From the NCBI GenBank assembly GCA_044867345.1, contig JBIOUU010000072.1, positions 1 to 10,250 of the forward strand: a DNA stretch of 10,250 nt, in the 5' to 3' direction. The first letter of the stretch is position 1. Every line of letters begins with the position of its first letter. Below the pieces are notes generated by a model. It made no database searches. It worked only from the letters and a program-made list of their open reading frames with translations, and was not told where the DNA came from. A program made the position numbers and the translations under genes. This DNA is from AC-69 sp044867345 (lineage in GTDB: Bacteria; Actinomycetota; UBA4738; HRBIN12). Shown piece after piece: positions 1 to 5,989 of this stretch.

Positions 1-1
1 G

Positions 2-943
2 CACGGCCGCGCCGACGCCGCGCCGGCCGGAAGCCAGGACCTGCTCGTCGCCCACCGCGCCGTGCGCGATCGTCTGCGCTGCGTGCTCGATCGGCTCGGC
101 TCGGTCGGCGCCGCGACGGCACTGGAACCGGACGGGACCATCCAGGATTTCGAGACGGAGCGGCAGCGGCTGACCGCCGCGCTCGATCCGGTGGAGGACG
201 AGGTCGGGCGCGCGTGGACCGCGCGCGAAGACGCGACGACCTCGGCGGCGGCCATCGAACGTAGGCTGTCGCGTGCCGAGCACCGGCGCGAGATGAGCCG
301 TGCGATCCGCGACGCCCTGCGGGCGTCGGGGGTGCGTCACGTGGTGGCGCTGAGCACGGTCGGCGCGGACCGGGCGGACGTCCCCGGTCCACCCGCCGGG
401 CTTCACGGCTTCGAGCGAGACCTGGCCGAGCTCGACGGCGCGAACGTCCTCGTCTTGCGGTCCGCGGCGTACATGGACTACCTCCTGGCGGGCCTACCCA
501 TGATCAAAGAGCAGAGGATCAACGGCAGCGCCATCAAGACCGACGTGTTGTTGCCCATGGTCGCCACCGAGGACGTCGCCCGCGAAGCCGCCGATCGACT
601 TCGCAAGCGGGACTTCAACGGTCACGAGGTCAGGTACCTCATCGGACCCGAGGACGTCACGATGGCCGAGGCGGCCCGGCTCATCGGCGAGCGTCTCGGC
701 ATGCTCGATCTTCCGTACGTCCAGTTTCCTCCAGATGGAGTGAAGGCGGCGTTGATCGGGGCGGGCATGTCAGAACAGGTCGCCGGGCTCGTAGTGGAAA
801 TGCAGCTCGCGTTGAACGAGGGGTGGTTCATCGAGGGCATCCGGCGAACCGCCGAGTCGACGACGCCCACGCGCTTCCAGGACTTCTTGGCTCGGGCGCT
901 GCCGGGTGAGGAGGCGGCAAAGGGGGGAGGGGAGCGTCGATGA
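2..943 (+). CDS. NAD(P)-binding NmrA/SDR-like protein lacking the usual Rossmann N-terminus, partial at left edge
   Basis: The frame is open to the left edge, so the gene may begin outside the window; the first usable start inside is the GTG at 62. Counting from it, residues 88-285 read like the latter two thirds of an NmrA/atypical short-chain dehydrogenase: GVRHVVALSTVGAD (90-103) is the strand and Ser/Thr segment that follows the cofactor half, then LRSAAYMDYLL (132-142), the VATEDVA segment (167-173) and a C-terminal helical region. Such proteins normally start with a GxxGxxG dinucleotide-binding motif about 90 residues before GVRHVV. Here that stretch is Arg/Glu/Ala-rich and helix-like with no glycine motif, and I find no Rossmann motif in the other two forward frames either. 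The stop overlaps the start of the FAD oxidase (ATGA at 940), so the two are translationally coupled. Substrate unknown. Confidence 0.72.
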   Translation, partial: HGRADAAPAGSQDLLVAHRAVRDRLRCVLDRLGSVGAATALEPDGTIQDFETERQRLTAALDPVEDEVGRAWTAREDATTSAAAIERRLSRAEHRREMSRAIRDALRASGVRHVVALSTVGADRADVPGPPAGLHGFERDLAELDGANVLVLRSAAYMDYLLAGLPMIKEQRINGSAIKTDVLLPMVATEDVAREAADRLRKRDFNGHEVRYLIGPEDVTMAEAARLIGERLGMLDLPYVQFPPDGVKAALIGAGMSEQVAGLVVEMQLALNEGWFIEGIRRTAESTTPTRFQDFLARALPGEEAAKGGGERR

Positions 944-2361
944 GCACAGTCGAGGCGCGCACGATCGACGCGTCGGCGGTGGAGGCGCTGCGCGCCCGGT
1001 TCCGCGGCGCCCTGCTGCGACCGGGTGAGGAGGGGTACGAGGAGGCGCGGCGTGTCTGGAACGGCGCGATCGATCGTCGACCTGCCCTCATCGCACGATG
1101 CACAGGCGCCGACGACGTGGTTGAGGCGGTCAGGTTCGCGCGAGAGCTAGACCTGCTCGTCTCCGTCCGCGGAGGGGGCCACGCCGTGGCGGGTCACGCA
1201 GTCTGCGATGGGGGCGTGATGATCGATCTGTCACTCATGAAGGCGATCCGCGTCGACCCGTCGGCGTCCTCCGCTCGGGCCGGCGGCGGCGTCCTGTGGG
1301 GCGAACTCGATCGCGCTACCCAGGGCCTCGGCCTCGCCACGACGGGTGGGGTCATCAGCCACACGGGGATCGCCGGCTTGACGCTCGGCGGCGGGCTCGG
1401 GCACCTGATGCGCAAGCTCGGCATGACGGTCGACAACCTGCGCTCGGTCGACCTCGTGACCGCGGAGGGGGAGCGGATGCACGTGGACGAGCAGACCGAG
1501 CCCGACCTGTTCTGGGGACTGCGCGGTGGGGGAGGAAACTTCGGGATCGCGACCTCTCTCGAGTATCGGCTGCACCCGGTCGGACCGATGGTGCTCGGCG
1601 GGCCGATCGTATGGCCGCTCGCGGACGCCCCCGAGCTCCTCGGTTTCGTGAACCGCTTCGCGGCCGAGGCGCCCGACGACCTGGGGATCACGATCGCCGC
1701 CAGGCTCGCCCCGCCGATGCCGATGCTTCCGGCCGAGCAGTACGGCAAACCGGTGGTCATGCTCCTGCTGGTGTGGGCGGGGGGCCCGGCCGATGGCCGG
1801 AAGGCGATCGAACCGCTACTCGGGGTTGGGACGCCAATCGCGGAACTGGTTCGTCCCGTCCCGTACGTGGCGATCCAGTCGATGCTCGACGGCGGGGCGC
1901 CGCATGGGATGCACTACTACTGGAAATCGCACCGGCTCCCCGAGCTTTCGGACGAGGTGATCGACGTGTTCTGTCAGCGCGTGGAGGCCATCATGTCGCC
2001 CTTCTCGCAGATCTCGGGATGGGCCGTGGGCGGCGCGGTGAGCCGCGTGGATGCCAACGCCACCGCCGTCGGGGAGCGAGAGCGGCGGGTCGGGTTCGAG
2101 ATCAATGTGACCGCGGCGTGGCCGGCGCGTGATCAGGACGGCGAGCGCCACACGGCCTGGGTCCGCCAGGGCTGGGAGTTCCTCCGACCCCACGCCGCCG
2201 GCGTGTACGCGAACTTTCTCTCCGATGAGGGCGCCTCCGGCGTCGAGGAGGCGTACGGCGACCGGCTTGCGCGCCTCCGATCGCTCAAGGACCGGTACGA
2301 TCCGACGAACGTCTTCCGGCTGAATGCGAACATCCAGCCGAGCAGGGCGATCGGCGGCTGA
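940..2361 (+). CDS. FAD-binding oxidoreductase, berberine-bridge-enzyme-like (FAD_binding_4 + BBE)
   Basis: This 473-residue flavoprotein of the vanillyl-alcohol-oxidase/PCMH fold has the usual family length. The FAD domain covers about residues 45-215: RGGGH (77-81) supplies His81, the expected 8-alpha covalent FAD attachment site, followed by GVISHTGIAGLTLGGG (137-152) and LFWGLRGGGGNFGI (190-203). The C-terminal BBE segment RYDPTNVFRLNANI lies near residues 453-466. In bi-covalent family members a Cys sits just before the GxAGLTLGGG loop; here that position is Ile139, so attachment should be through His only, as in 6-hydroxy-D-nicotine oxidase. The family oxidises alcohols, sugars, amines or polyketide-like aromatics with O2; the substrate cannot be read from sequence. 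The start is the ATG at 940, overlapping the preceding stop, with a purine-rich AGGGGGGAGGGG ribosome site about 8 bases upstream. Confidence 0.92.
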   Translation: MSTVEARTIDASAVEALRARFRGALLRPGEEGYEEARRVWNGAIDRRPALIARCTGADDVVEAVRFARELDLLVSVRGGGHAVAGHAVCDGGVMIDLSLMKAIRVDPSASSARAGGGVLWGELDRATQGLGLATTGGVISHTGIAGLTLGGGLGHLMRKLGMTVDNLRSVDLVTAEGERMHVDEQTEPDLFWGLRGGGGNFGIATSLEYRLHPVGPMVLGGPIVWPLADAPELLGFVNRFAAEAPDDLGITIAARLAPPMPMLPAEQYGKPVVMLLLVWAGGPADGRKAIEPLLGVGTPIAELVRPVPYVAIQSMLDGGAPHGMHYYWKSHRLPELSDEVIDVFCQRVEAIMSPFSQISGWAVGGAVSRVDANATAVGERERRVGFEINVTAAWPARDQDGERHTAWVRQGWEFLRPHAAGVYANFLSDEGASGVEEAYGDRLARLRSLKDRYDPTNVFRLNANIQPSRAIGG

Positions 2362-2382
2362 GGGGGAACCCCCCGGATCGCC
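2346..2382 (+). terminator. Hairpin terminator of the reductase/FAD-oxidase operon
   Basis: GGCGATC (2346-2352) pairs perfectly with GATCGCC (2376-2382), and inside it GGGG/CCCC (2362-2374) can form a second short stem. The structure overlaps the oxidase stop codon at 2359-2361. No U-run follows, which is common for GC-rich actinobacterial terminators. Assignment rests on pairing and position only. Confidence 0.5.
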
Positions 2383-2434
2383 GCTACTGCTCAGGGATCT
2401 CAGGTGTCGTGTCGGGTCTCACTTGCCGGGGACT

Positions 2435-2553
2435 GCGTCCGATCCGAACCTGCAGGTCTGGGCGTCCCATCGCCTCTGAGCTGCGCGTTTACGTCTCAGC
2501 GGCCCATCGTTTCTCAACGTTTCCCGTTCCTTCAGGGGGATAAGGACGGGGAC
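2435..2553 (-). repeat. Copy A of a ~120-bp att-like non-coding repeat
   Basis: This stretch matches 4839-4959 in the same orientation. The blocks are GTCCGAT.CGAAC.TGCAGGTC, then about 16 divergent bases, TCTGAGCTGCG.GTTT.CGTCTCAGCG, and CGTTTCCCGTTCCTTCA. Two 10-mers of the CGTTTCCCGT type lie head to tail (2508-2517 and 2518-2527). The core GCAGGTCTG (2453-2461) and CTGAGCTGC (2477-2485) is an imperfect inverted repeat also present at 4107-4140. Bases 2424-2440 may be a badly decayed remnant of the tRNA-Lys core seen beside copy B, but this is weak. I read it as a decayed attachment end of an integrated element; strand is given relative to the tRNA-Lys orientation. Confidence 0.65.
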
Positions 2554-2756
2554 TCCGGTTACAGTTGCCATATCGAACGCATCGCCTTCGATCGGGATCG
2601 TAGTAGGCAGGCCATCGATGCGACCGCGGACTACCGGCCGGCGAATTGCGATCCGAGGAGGAGGTTGAGGTCTCGAGCACGTACGGCCCGAAATCCCTGT
2701 CGGTCTTCGCCTCGCTCGAGTCGCCCCGCCGTTGCTAGTCGATCGTGAAGCGTGCC
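2554..2756. other. Intergenic stretch with no recognised gene
   Basis: This lies between repeat copy A and the lipoprotein stop codon. It has lower GC than the operons either side. Minus-strand frames read through part of it without stops, but none shows a start with a ribosome site or a recognisable motif. I see nothing further to assign. Confidence 0.5.
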
Positions 2757-3761
2757 CTAGGCTCCGATCCAGTCGGGCATCTCCGGCTCGGCGGACGTCC
2801 CTTCGACCGGGATGCGGGTCAGCCCGGTGCCATCGGATCGGATCACATTCAGCCACGGCGCGAACAGGATGTACTGCCCGTCGGGAGACCACACGGCGAA
2901 CTGCCCGAACGTCCGGGTCAGGCGGTGTTGGTCAGTGCCATCCGCGTTCATCACGTACAGCGTGTGCCAGGGCCCGATGTCTCCGGTGGTGAGGCAGTCC
3001 TCGGCCTCGGAGTAGGCGCAGTCGTCCCGTGCGGAAGAGAAGACGATCTGTCGACCATCGGGCGACCACGCGGGCCAGCCGTCGACGGCCGGAGACTCGG
3101 TAAGCCGTCGCACGTCGGTGCCGTCCGCGTTCATCACGAAGATGTCGTATGGAGAGCCCTCCCCTGGACTCATGAAGGCGATCCGGCGGCCATCCGGTGA
3201 CCAAGCCGGGTACTCGACGTACACCCCGGGCTTGATGACCCGGCGACCCGTCCCATCCGGGTGGATCAAGCCCAGGTCGAAGACGAAGCCCGCGGAGGCG
3301 GTGTTCCAGGCGATCCACTCTCCGTCGGGGGACCAGTCGGGGCCCCAGTCGCCCAGCCCATCGCTCCCCGTAAGGTTCCGGGGGTGCGACCCATCCGCGT
3401 CCATCATGAAGATGTCCGTAGTGGAGTCGTCGCCCGTCTGATGGCGGTAGGCGATGGCCCTTCCATCCGGAGACCACGTCGGGTCGAACTCAAGGTCCTT
3501 GCTGGTCGTGAGGCGCTTCAATCCCGAACCGTCGGCGTCGATCGTGTAAATGTCGTTGGTGCCGCTGGAGAACACGATGCGGCCCTGCAGCGAGGACACA
3601 TCGATGGGCTCGCCGCGGACATCGACGAGGTCCCCGATCGCCGGTTGACGGGGTGAGGGCCCGGTGGGCTCAGGCGGGGACGGAGAGGTGGTGACCCCAC
3701 TGTCGGTGCAGGCGCTGAGCACGAGAACCACGAGCAGCACGCCCATCCCACGATCGCGCAT
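2757..3761 (-). CDS. Lipoprotein with TolB/PD40-type beta-propeller
   Basis: This is a 334-residue secreted lipoprotein. A frame extends 60 codons further upstream, but the ATG at 3761 starts a textbook signal: MRDRG, a hydrophobic core of Val and Leu, then the lipobox LSAC with Cys18 as the lipidation site, and a Ser/Pro/Thr-rich linker to about residue 45. GGAAGG lies 4 bases before this ATG. The mature domain is built of WD40-like PD40 repeats. WSPDG followed by a beta strand occurs five times (WSPDGRAIAY, WSPDGEWIAW, WSPDGRRIAF, WSPDGRQIVF, WSPDGQYILF), and alternates with D-ADGS/T-x-RLT strands, consistent with a six-bladed propeller. The family includes TolB and many extracellular binding or sensor proteins; the ligand is unknown. 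It stands alone between tRNA-Lys-type repeat remnants, so it may be cargo of a former element. Confidence 0.88.
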   Translation of the reverse strand: MRDRGMGVLLVVLVLSACTDSGVTTSPSPPEPTGPSPRQPAIGDLVDVRGEPIDVSSLQGRIVFSSGTNDIYTIDADGSGLKRLTTSKDLEFDPTWSPDGRAIAYRHQTGDDSTTDIFMMDADGSHPRNLTGSDGLGDWGPDWSPDGEWIAWNTASAGFVFDLGLIHPDGTGRRVIKPGVYVEYPAWSPDGRRIAFMSPGEGSPYDIFVMNADGTDVRRLTESPAVDGWPAWSPDGRQIVFSSARDDCAYSEAEDCLTTGDIGPWHTLYVMNADGTDQHRLTRTFGQFAVWSPDGQYILFAPWLNVIRSDGTGLTRIPVEGTSAEPEMPDWIGA

Positions 3762-4047
3762 CTCACCTTCCCGGAAGTTGCCCAGAACCCATACATCTCT
3801 CGGGAAACAAGGGTTCCAGGGGTCTGACCGACCTGCAGACCAGGCAAGATGCCCCCTCCGCCGCGGTGGACACCAGGAGCATAGATGGGGACGAGCACGT
3901 CCACGTTGTTCTGGCTCCGGCTGTAGTCGCCCATCTGCCATGGCCCCATGGCGGCGCTGCGCAGTCCGAGGCGGGGCGGCGACAGGGATGGGCGATCGAC
4001 TGCCGTTGTCACAGAAACCAGACTGGGCTCCCTACCTGCGGTTTCGC
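3762..4047. other. Upstream region of the lipoprotein gene
   Basis: About 290 bases without a supported gene. It contains the ribosome site and presumably the promoter of the lipoprotein, but no convincing -35/-10 pair. A 6-bp inverted repeat GGTCTG/CAGACC lies at 3821-3841. A minus-strand frame of about 80 codons crosses the area and runs on into the lipoprotein gene in another frame; it resembles nothing I know and lacks a clear ribosome site. Confidence 0.4.
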
Positions 4048-4094
4048 TGGTGGGTGCCCCGGGACTCGAACCCGGAACCTGCGGATTAAGAGTC
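4048..4094 (-). mobile_element. Orphan 3' half of a tRNA-Lys gene (putative att remnant, copy C)
   Basis: On the minus strand this reads as the 3' half of a tRNA: the anticodon loop CUCUUAA with anticodon CUU, the 3' side of the anticodon stem, the variable loop AGGTT, T-stem CCGGG/CCCGG around TTCGAGT, acceptor 3' strand GGCACCC, discriminator A and an encoded CCA. There is no 5' half: left of the anticodon (towards higher coordinates) the sequence changes to spacer and hairpin. Over about 44 bases it matches the intact tRNA-Lys at 5990-6063 with four differences, two of which are a compensatory base-pair flip in the T-stem. Such 3' halves are the classic scar left when an element integrates into a tRNA. 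Confidence 0.7.
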
Positions 4095-4106
4095 TGGTGT
4101 AGCGGT

Positions 4107-4140
4107 GCAGGTCAGGAGCTCCGCAAGGCGGCTGACCTGC
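4107..4140 (-). repeat. Perfect 9-bp inverted repeat, hairpin of the att-like core or terminator of the SnoaL-like gene
   Basis: GCAGGTCAG (4107-4115) and CTGACCTGC (4132-4140) are exact reverse complements around a 16-base loop. The hairpin begins 3 bases after the stop of the SnoaL-like gene, so it could end that transcript, although no U-run follows. The same two arms recur in repeat copies A and B with one or two mismatches and a 15-base loop, so the hairpin belongs to the repeat family as well. Confidence 0.55.
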
Positions 4141-4143
4141 GCG

Positions 4144-4581
4144 TTAGCTCATTCCCGGCGTTGGCATCAGGCCGAGCTGCACCATCGTGCCCATCATGTC
4201 GTAAACGCCGTAGTGCTCTGTGTTCTGGCCGTTTGGGTCGAACGTGAAGACGTCGATCGCCTCGACCGTGAAAGGCTTACCGGTCGGGGCCATGCCTTGC
4301 ATGAAGCCGTTCGTGTCGGTCCCCTTCAGTGTGCTGTGGACTGCCACCTTGTCGCCGGACGCGATCACGTCGTGGACGTCGATGTGCATGTCCGGGGTCT
4401 GCGACCGCATCATCTGGAACATCGCGATCGCGCCGGCCTTGTCGGCCGTGCCGCCGGGCATCGGCGTCTTCTCGACGTAGTCCTCCGACAAGGTCTTCTC
4501 GGCGAAGCCGATGTCACCCTCGTTCAGCACCCGCTGGATCAGCTCACGGGCGATTGCGGCGTTCTCGTCTGGGGTCGTCAT
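4144..4581 (-). CDS. SnoaL-like/ester cyclase family protein (NTF2 fold)
   Basis: At 145 residues this is the normal length for the SnoaL-like polyketide cyclase family. Helix 1 carries ARELIQRVLNEGD (11-23), followed by the SEDYVEKTP segment, the MRSQTPDMHIDVHDVIASGDKVAVHSTLKGT strands in the middle, and a terminal strand and helix ending in YGVYDMMGTMVQLGLMP. This is the cone-shaped alpha+beta barrel whose members cyclise polyketides, hydrolyse or isomerise small molecules, or have unknown roles. The exact reaction cannot be deduced, and no polyketide synthase is present in the window. The ATG at 4581 is preceded by GGAAAGGA with 8 bases between it and the start. It is monocistronic; its 3' end abuts the tRNA-Lys remnant and hairpin, consistent with single-gene cargo. 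Confidence 0.88.
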   Translation of the reverse strand: MTTPDENAAIARELIQRVLNEGDIGFAEKTLSEDYVEKTPMPGGTADKAGAIAMFQMMRSQTPDMHIDVHDVIASGDKVAVHSTLKGTDTNGFMQGMAPTGKPFTVEAIDVFTFDPNGQNTEHYGVYDMMGTMVQLGLMPTPGMS

Positions 4582-4611
4582 GGCGCACGTCCTTTCCGGG
4601 GCGGGAGCGCC

Positions 4612-4658
4612 CCTGACAGTCAGGTCCCAACGCTACACCCGGCTAGATGACCGAGCAA
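4612..4658 (-). promoter_or_regulatory. Promoter of the SnoaL-like gene with palindrome at the start site
   Basis: On the minus strand TTGCTC (-35, 4653-4658) and TAGCGT (-10, 4630-4635) are exactly 17 bases apart. The expected start site, about 4623, falls inside the 13-base palindrome CCTGACAGTCAGG (4612-4624), a plausible operator. A GGGGCG/CGCCCC hairpin (4598-4613) sits between it and the ribosome site in the 5' untranslated region. Confidence 0.5.
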
Positions 4659-4803
4659 TCCGTCCGTTGGCACCGCCGGCGAAGTGGACGCTGAAGACTG
4701 GATGCGTGGGGATGAGGTGCTTTCTCGGGGTGATCTGAACGGTGTCCGAGACGAGCCAGACCCCGACGATCGTGAAGCATCACCCCGAAGGGCTACATCG
4801 GCG

Positions 4804-4843
4804 TGGGCTCCCCGGGACTCGACCCGGAACCTCCGGAAGAGTC
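4804..4843 (-). mobile_element. Decayed 3' half of a tRNA-Lys gene (putative att remnant, copy B)
   Basis: This aligns with the orphan tRNA half at 4048-4094: GGGCTCC-type acceptor, CCCGG/CCGGG T-stem, GGTTCC and the start of the anticodon arm. It has lost one A in the T-loop region and two bases in the anticodon loop, so it cannot be a functional tRNA. It runs directly into repeat copy B. No CCA is encoded. Confidence 0.6.
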
Positions 4844-4959
4844 CGATGCGAACTTGCAGGTCAGCATGCTGGGCGAGCTCTGAGCTGCGGGTTTCCGTCT
4901 CAGCGTTACCCACCGTTTCCCGTCGTTTCCCGTTCCTTCACGGGGATGAAACGGGGATA
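4839..4959 (-). repeat. Copy B of the ~120-bp att-like repeat, with three tandem 10-mers
   Basis: Second copy of the repeat at 2435-2553, same orientation, clearly similar outside a divergent 15-16-base loop. Order from the tRNA remnant: GTCCGATGCGAAC, the arms GCAGGTCAG and CTGAGCTGC (one mismatch to perfect pairing), a CTGAG/CTCAG stem, then three head-to-tail 10-mers CGTTACCCAC, CGTTTCCCGT and CGTTTCCCGT (4904-4933), then TTCACGGGGATGAAACGGGGAT. Short direct repeats at one-helical-turn spacing beside a tRNA half resemble tyrosine-recombinase arm sites; this is an analogy, not proof. Confidence 0.65.
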
Positions 4960-5335
4960 GGACCCGCCCAGGCATTGTCATTTCAATCACAGCCGCACGC
5001 CGACCGAAGGCACACGGCACTGTCGGCGCGCCTCGCATCTTCCGAGCGTGCTGGACGTCCCTCGTGTGGCCACGCCCAGCCGAAACCCGGGGGCGCAACT
5101 CCCGAGACGTCGTCAACGTCTTCTCGTCAACCGCTCTCCATGAGCGATGGCTCTCTCGTCCGGGCGCTAGTCTTGGGCACCTCCGTCACGCACTTTCTCG
5201 AGCGTCACATGATTGGGAGAGCGGCGCATCACTACGGTCACAGCACAACGAGCCAGGCCATAAGCGCGTAGGCGTTGATGCGCTCAAATGCCCCTGCCCA
5301 CGGCGTCGTTCTGCTCGATGCCCTGGATGGCGATC
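4960..5335. other. About 375 bases with no recognisable gene
   Basis: Lies between repeat copy B and the hydrolase relic. Base composition is less GC-rich than the operons. Reading frames here are short or run through the tRNA remnant and repeat, and none carries a motif or convincing ribosome site. Probably decayed DNA. Confidence 0.5.
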
Positions 5336-5539
5336 CCTGACGCCGTTCCGAAGCCGATCATGACCAGGAGGGTCATGATCTGCGGACGCCAGGACCGGGT
5401 GATGCCGTTCCGGTACGCGGAGCGGGCGAGGGCCGCGTAGGGGTGGTCCCTGAAGCCGATCGATGACGCCGGGCAACTGCCGTTCGTTGAGAAGCCCTTG
5501 GCGTTCGAGGCGGCGCTCATGGCTGCGCTCGAGGGCTGA
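5336..5539 (+). pseudogene. C-terminal relic of an alpha/beta hydrolase
   Basis: One forward frame spells the last 55-60 residues of an alpha/beta hydrolase: RVMICGRQDRVMPFRYAER, which contains the GRxDR(V)xP segment bearing the acid Asp, then an in-frame TAG at 5438-5440, then WSLKPIDDAGQLPFVEKP and AFEAALMAALEG ending in TGA at 5537-5539. The family motif is D-x-G-H-LP-x-x-E-x-P, where His is catalytic; here the codon is CAA (Gln), one base away from His. The nucleophile-elbow half of the gene is absent upstream; the exact left end is unclear. A stop, loss of the catalytic His and truncation all indicate a dead gene. It is not a close copy of the intact hydrolase at 7676, whose C-terminus differs. 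Confidence 0.72.
5356..5380. repeat. Perfect 10-bp inverted repeat inside the hydrolase relic
   Basis: GATCATGACC (5356-5365) and GGTCATGATC (5371-5380) are exact reverse complements with a 5-base loop AGGAG. Function unknown: it may be a hairpin end, a protein-binding site, or chance within decayed coding sequence. Confidence 0.5.
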
Positions 5540-5590
5540 TGGCGCCGAGCGCCGCCACGGTCCGATCTCCTCGACGGGAGGGAGGATTGC

Positions 5591-5881
5591 CTAGGCCGTG
5601 TAAACCACCTCGAAGGTCTCCACTGAACTTGGGTTCGGAATCCTGACTTCGTCGCCAGCTGTGGTAAGGCTCCCTATGGCGCCTTCGCTTGCTCGAAGTG
5701 CCTCGTCCGTCGCCCATAACGTCACAGACAAGCCCTTGCCCGATGCTCGATCCAAGCAGAAGTACGCTGCCGCGAATCCAGGAATGGTTTTGAGCGTACC
5801 GAGGAGACGCTCACGAACGACATCCTCTGGCACTTCCGCCACTCTCTCCCCCGGTGGGAAGACGGCAACTCGCATCAGCAT
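5591..5881 (-). CDS. Small dimeric alpha/beta-barrel (ABM-like) protein
   Basis: About 96 residues. The pattern is a first strand MRVAVFPPGE, a helix, then IPGFAAAYFCLDRASGKGLSVTLWATDEALRAS, where a strand, turn, strand and helix follow the ferredoxin-like ABM/stress-responsive barrel plan; the C-terminal strand is VETFEVVYTA. Such proteins dimerise; some are quinone-forming or haem-degrading monooxygenases and others have no known reaction. No diagnostic catalytic residues can be claimed. Three in-frame ATGs exist. That at 5917 has no ribosome site, whereas 5881 and 5875 follow GGGAGGCTGAGGAG, so one of these two is the start. GC content is visibly lower than in the flanking operons. It is the gene next to the intact tRNA-Lys, the position expected for the most recent cargo. 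Confidence 0.75.
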   Translation of the reverse strand: MLMRVAVFPPGERVAEVPEDVVRERLLGTLKTIPGFAAAYFCLDRASGKGLSVTLWATDEALRASEGAIGSLTTAGDEVRIPNPSSVETFEVVYTA

Positions 5882-5951
5882 CTCCTCAGCCTCCCTGTTC
5901 CCACTCGACCGAAACATAGGCGGTATGAGAATGAGCGGCCTCTCTGGTGAG

Positions 5952-5971
5952 GTCGCTGTGTCGCGAGCGAC
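5952..5971 (-). terminator. Hairpin downstream of tRNA-Lys
   Basis: GTCGCT (5952-5957) pairs with AGCGAC (5966-5971) about 20 bases beyond the 3' end of tRNA-Lys. The position suits a terminator or processing signal for the tRNA transcript. There is no U-run, so confidence is low. Confidence 0.3.
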
Positions 5972-5989
5972 GCGATTCGGCCAGACCTG

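Noticed and set aside
2419..2700. Minus-strand frame through repeat copy A and beyond
   Set aside because: Part is the non-coding repeat; copy B has an indel relative to it, so the frame is not conserved.
3762..4012. Minus-strand frame containing MGDYSRSQNNVDVLVPIYAP
   Set aside because: Looks slightly protein-like and lies outside other genes, but has no recognisable family or clear ribosome site and runs into the lipoprotein in another frame.
3948..4102. Frames with peptides such as GAPGLEPGTCGLRV and PGTRTRNLRI
   Set aside because: They are the antisense translation of the tRNA 3' half, a well-known source of false proteins.
2435..4959. Integron attC sites: repeats of ~120 bp with hairpins next to single-gene cassettes
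   Set aside because: The RYYYAAC/GTTRRRY core pair is not present, and tRNA halves point to tRNA integration instead.
5284..5520. Minus-strand frame of 78 codons with a hydrophobic stretch
   Set aside because: It is the shadow of the hydrolase relic, which has a recognisable family match on the other strand.
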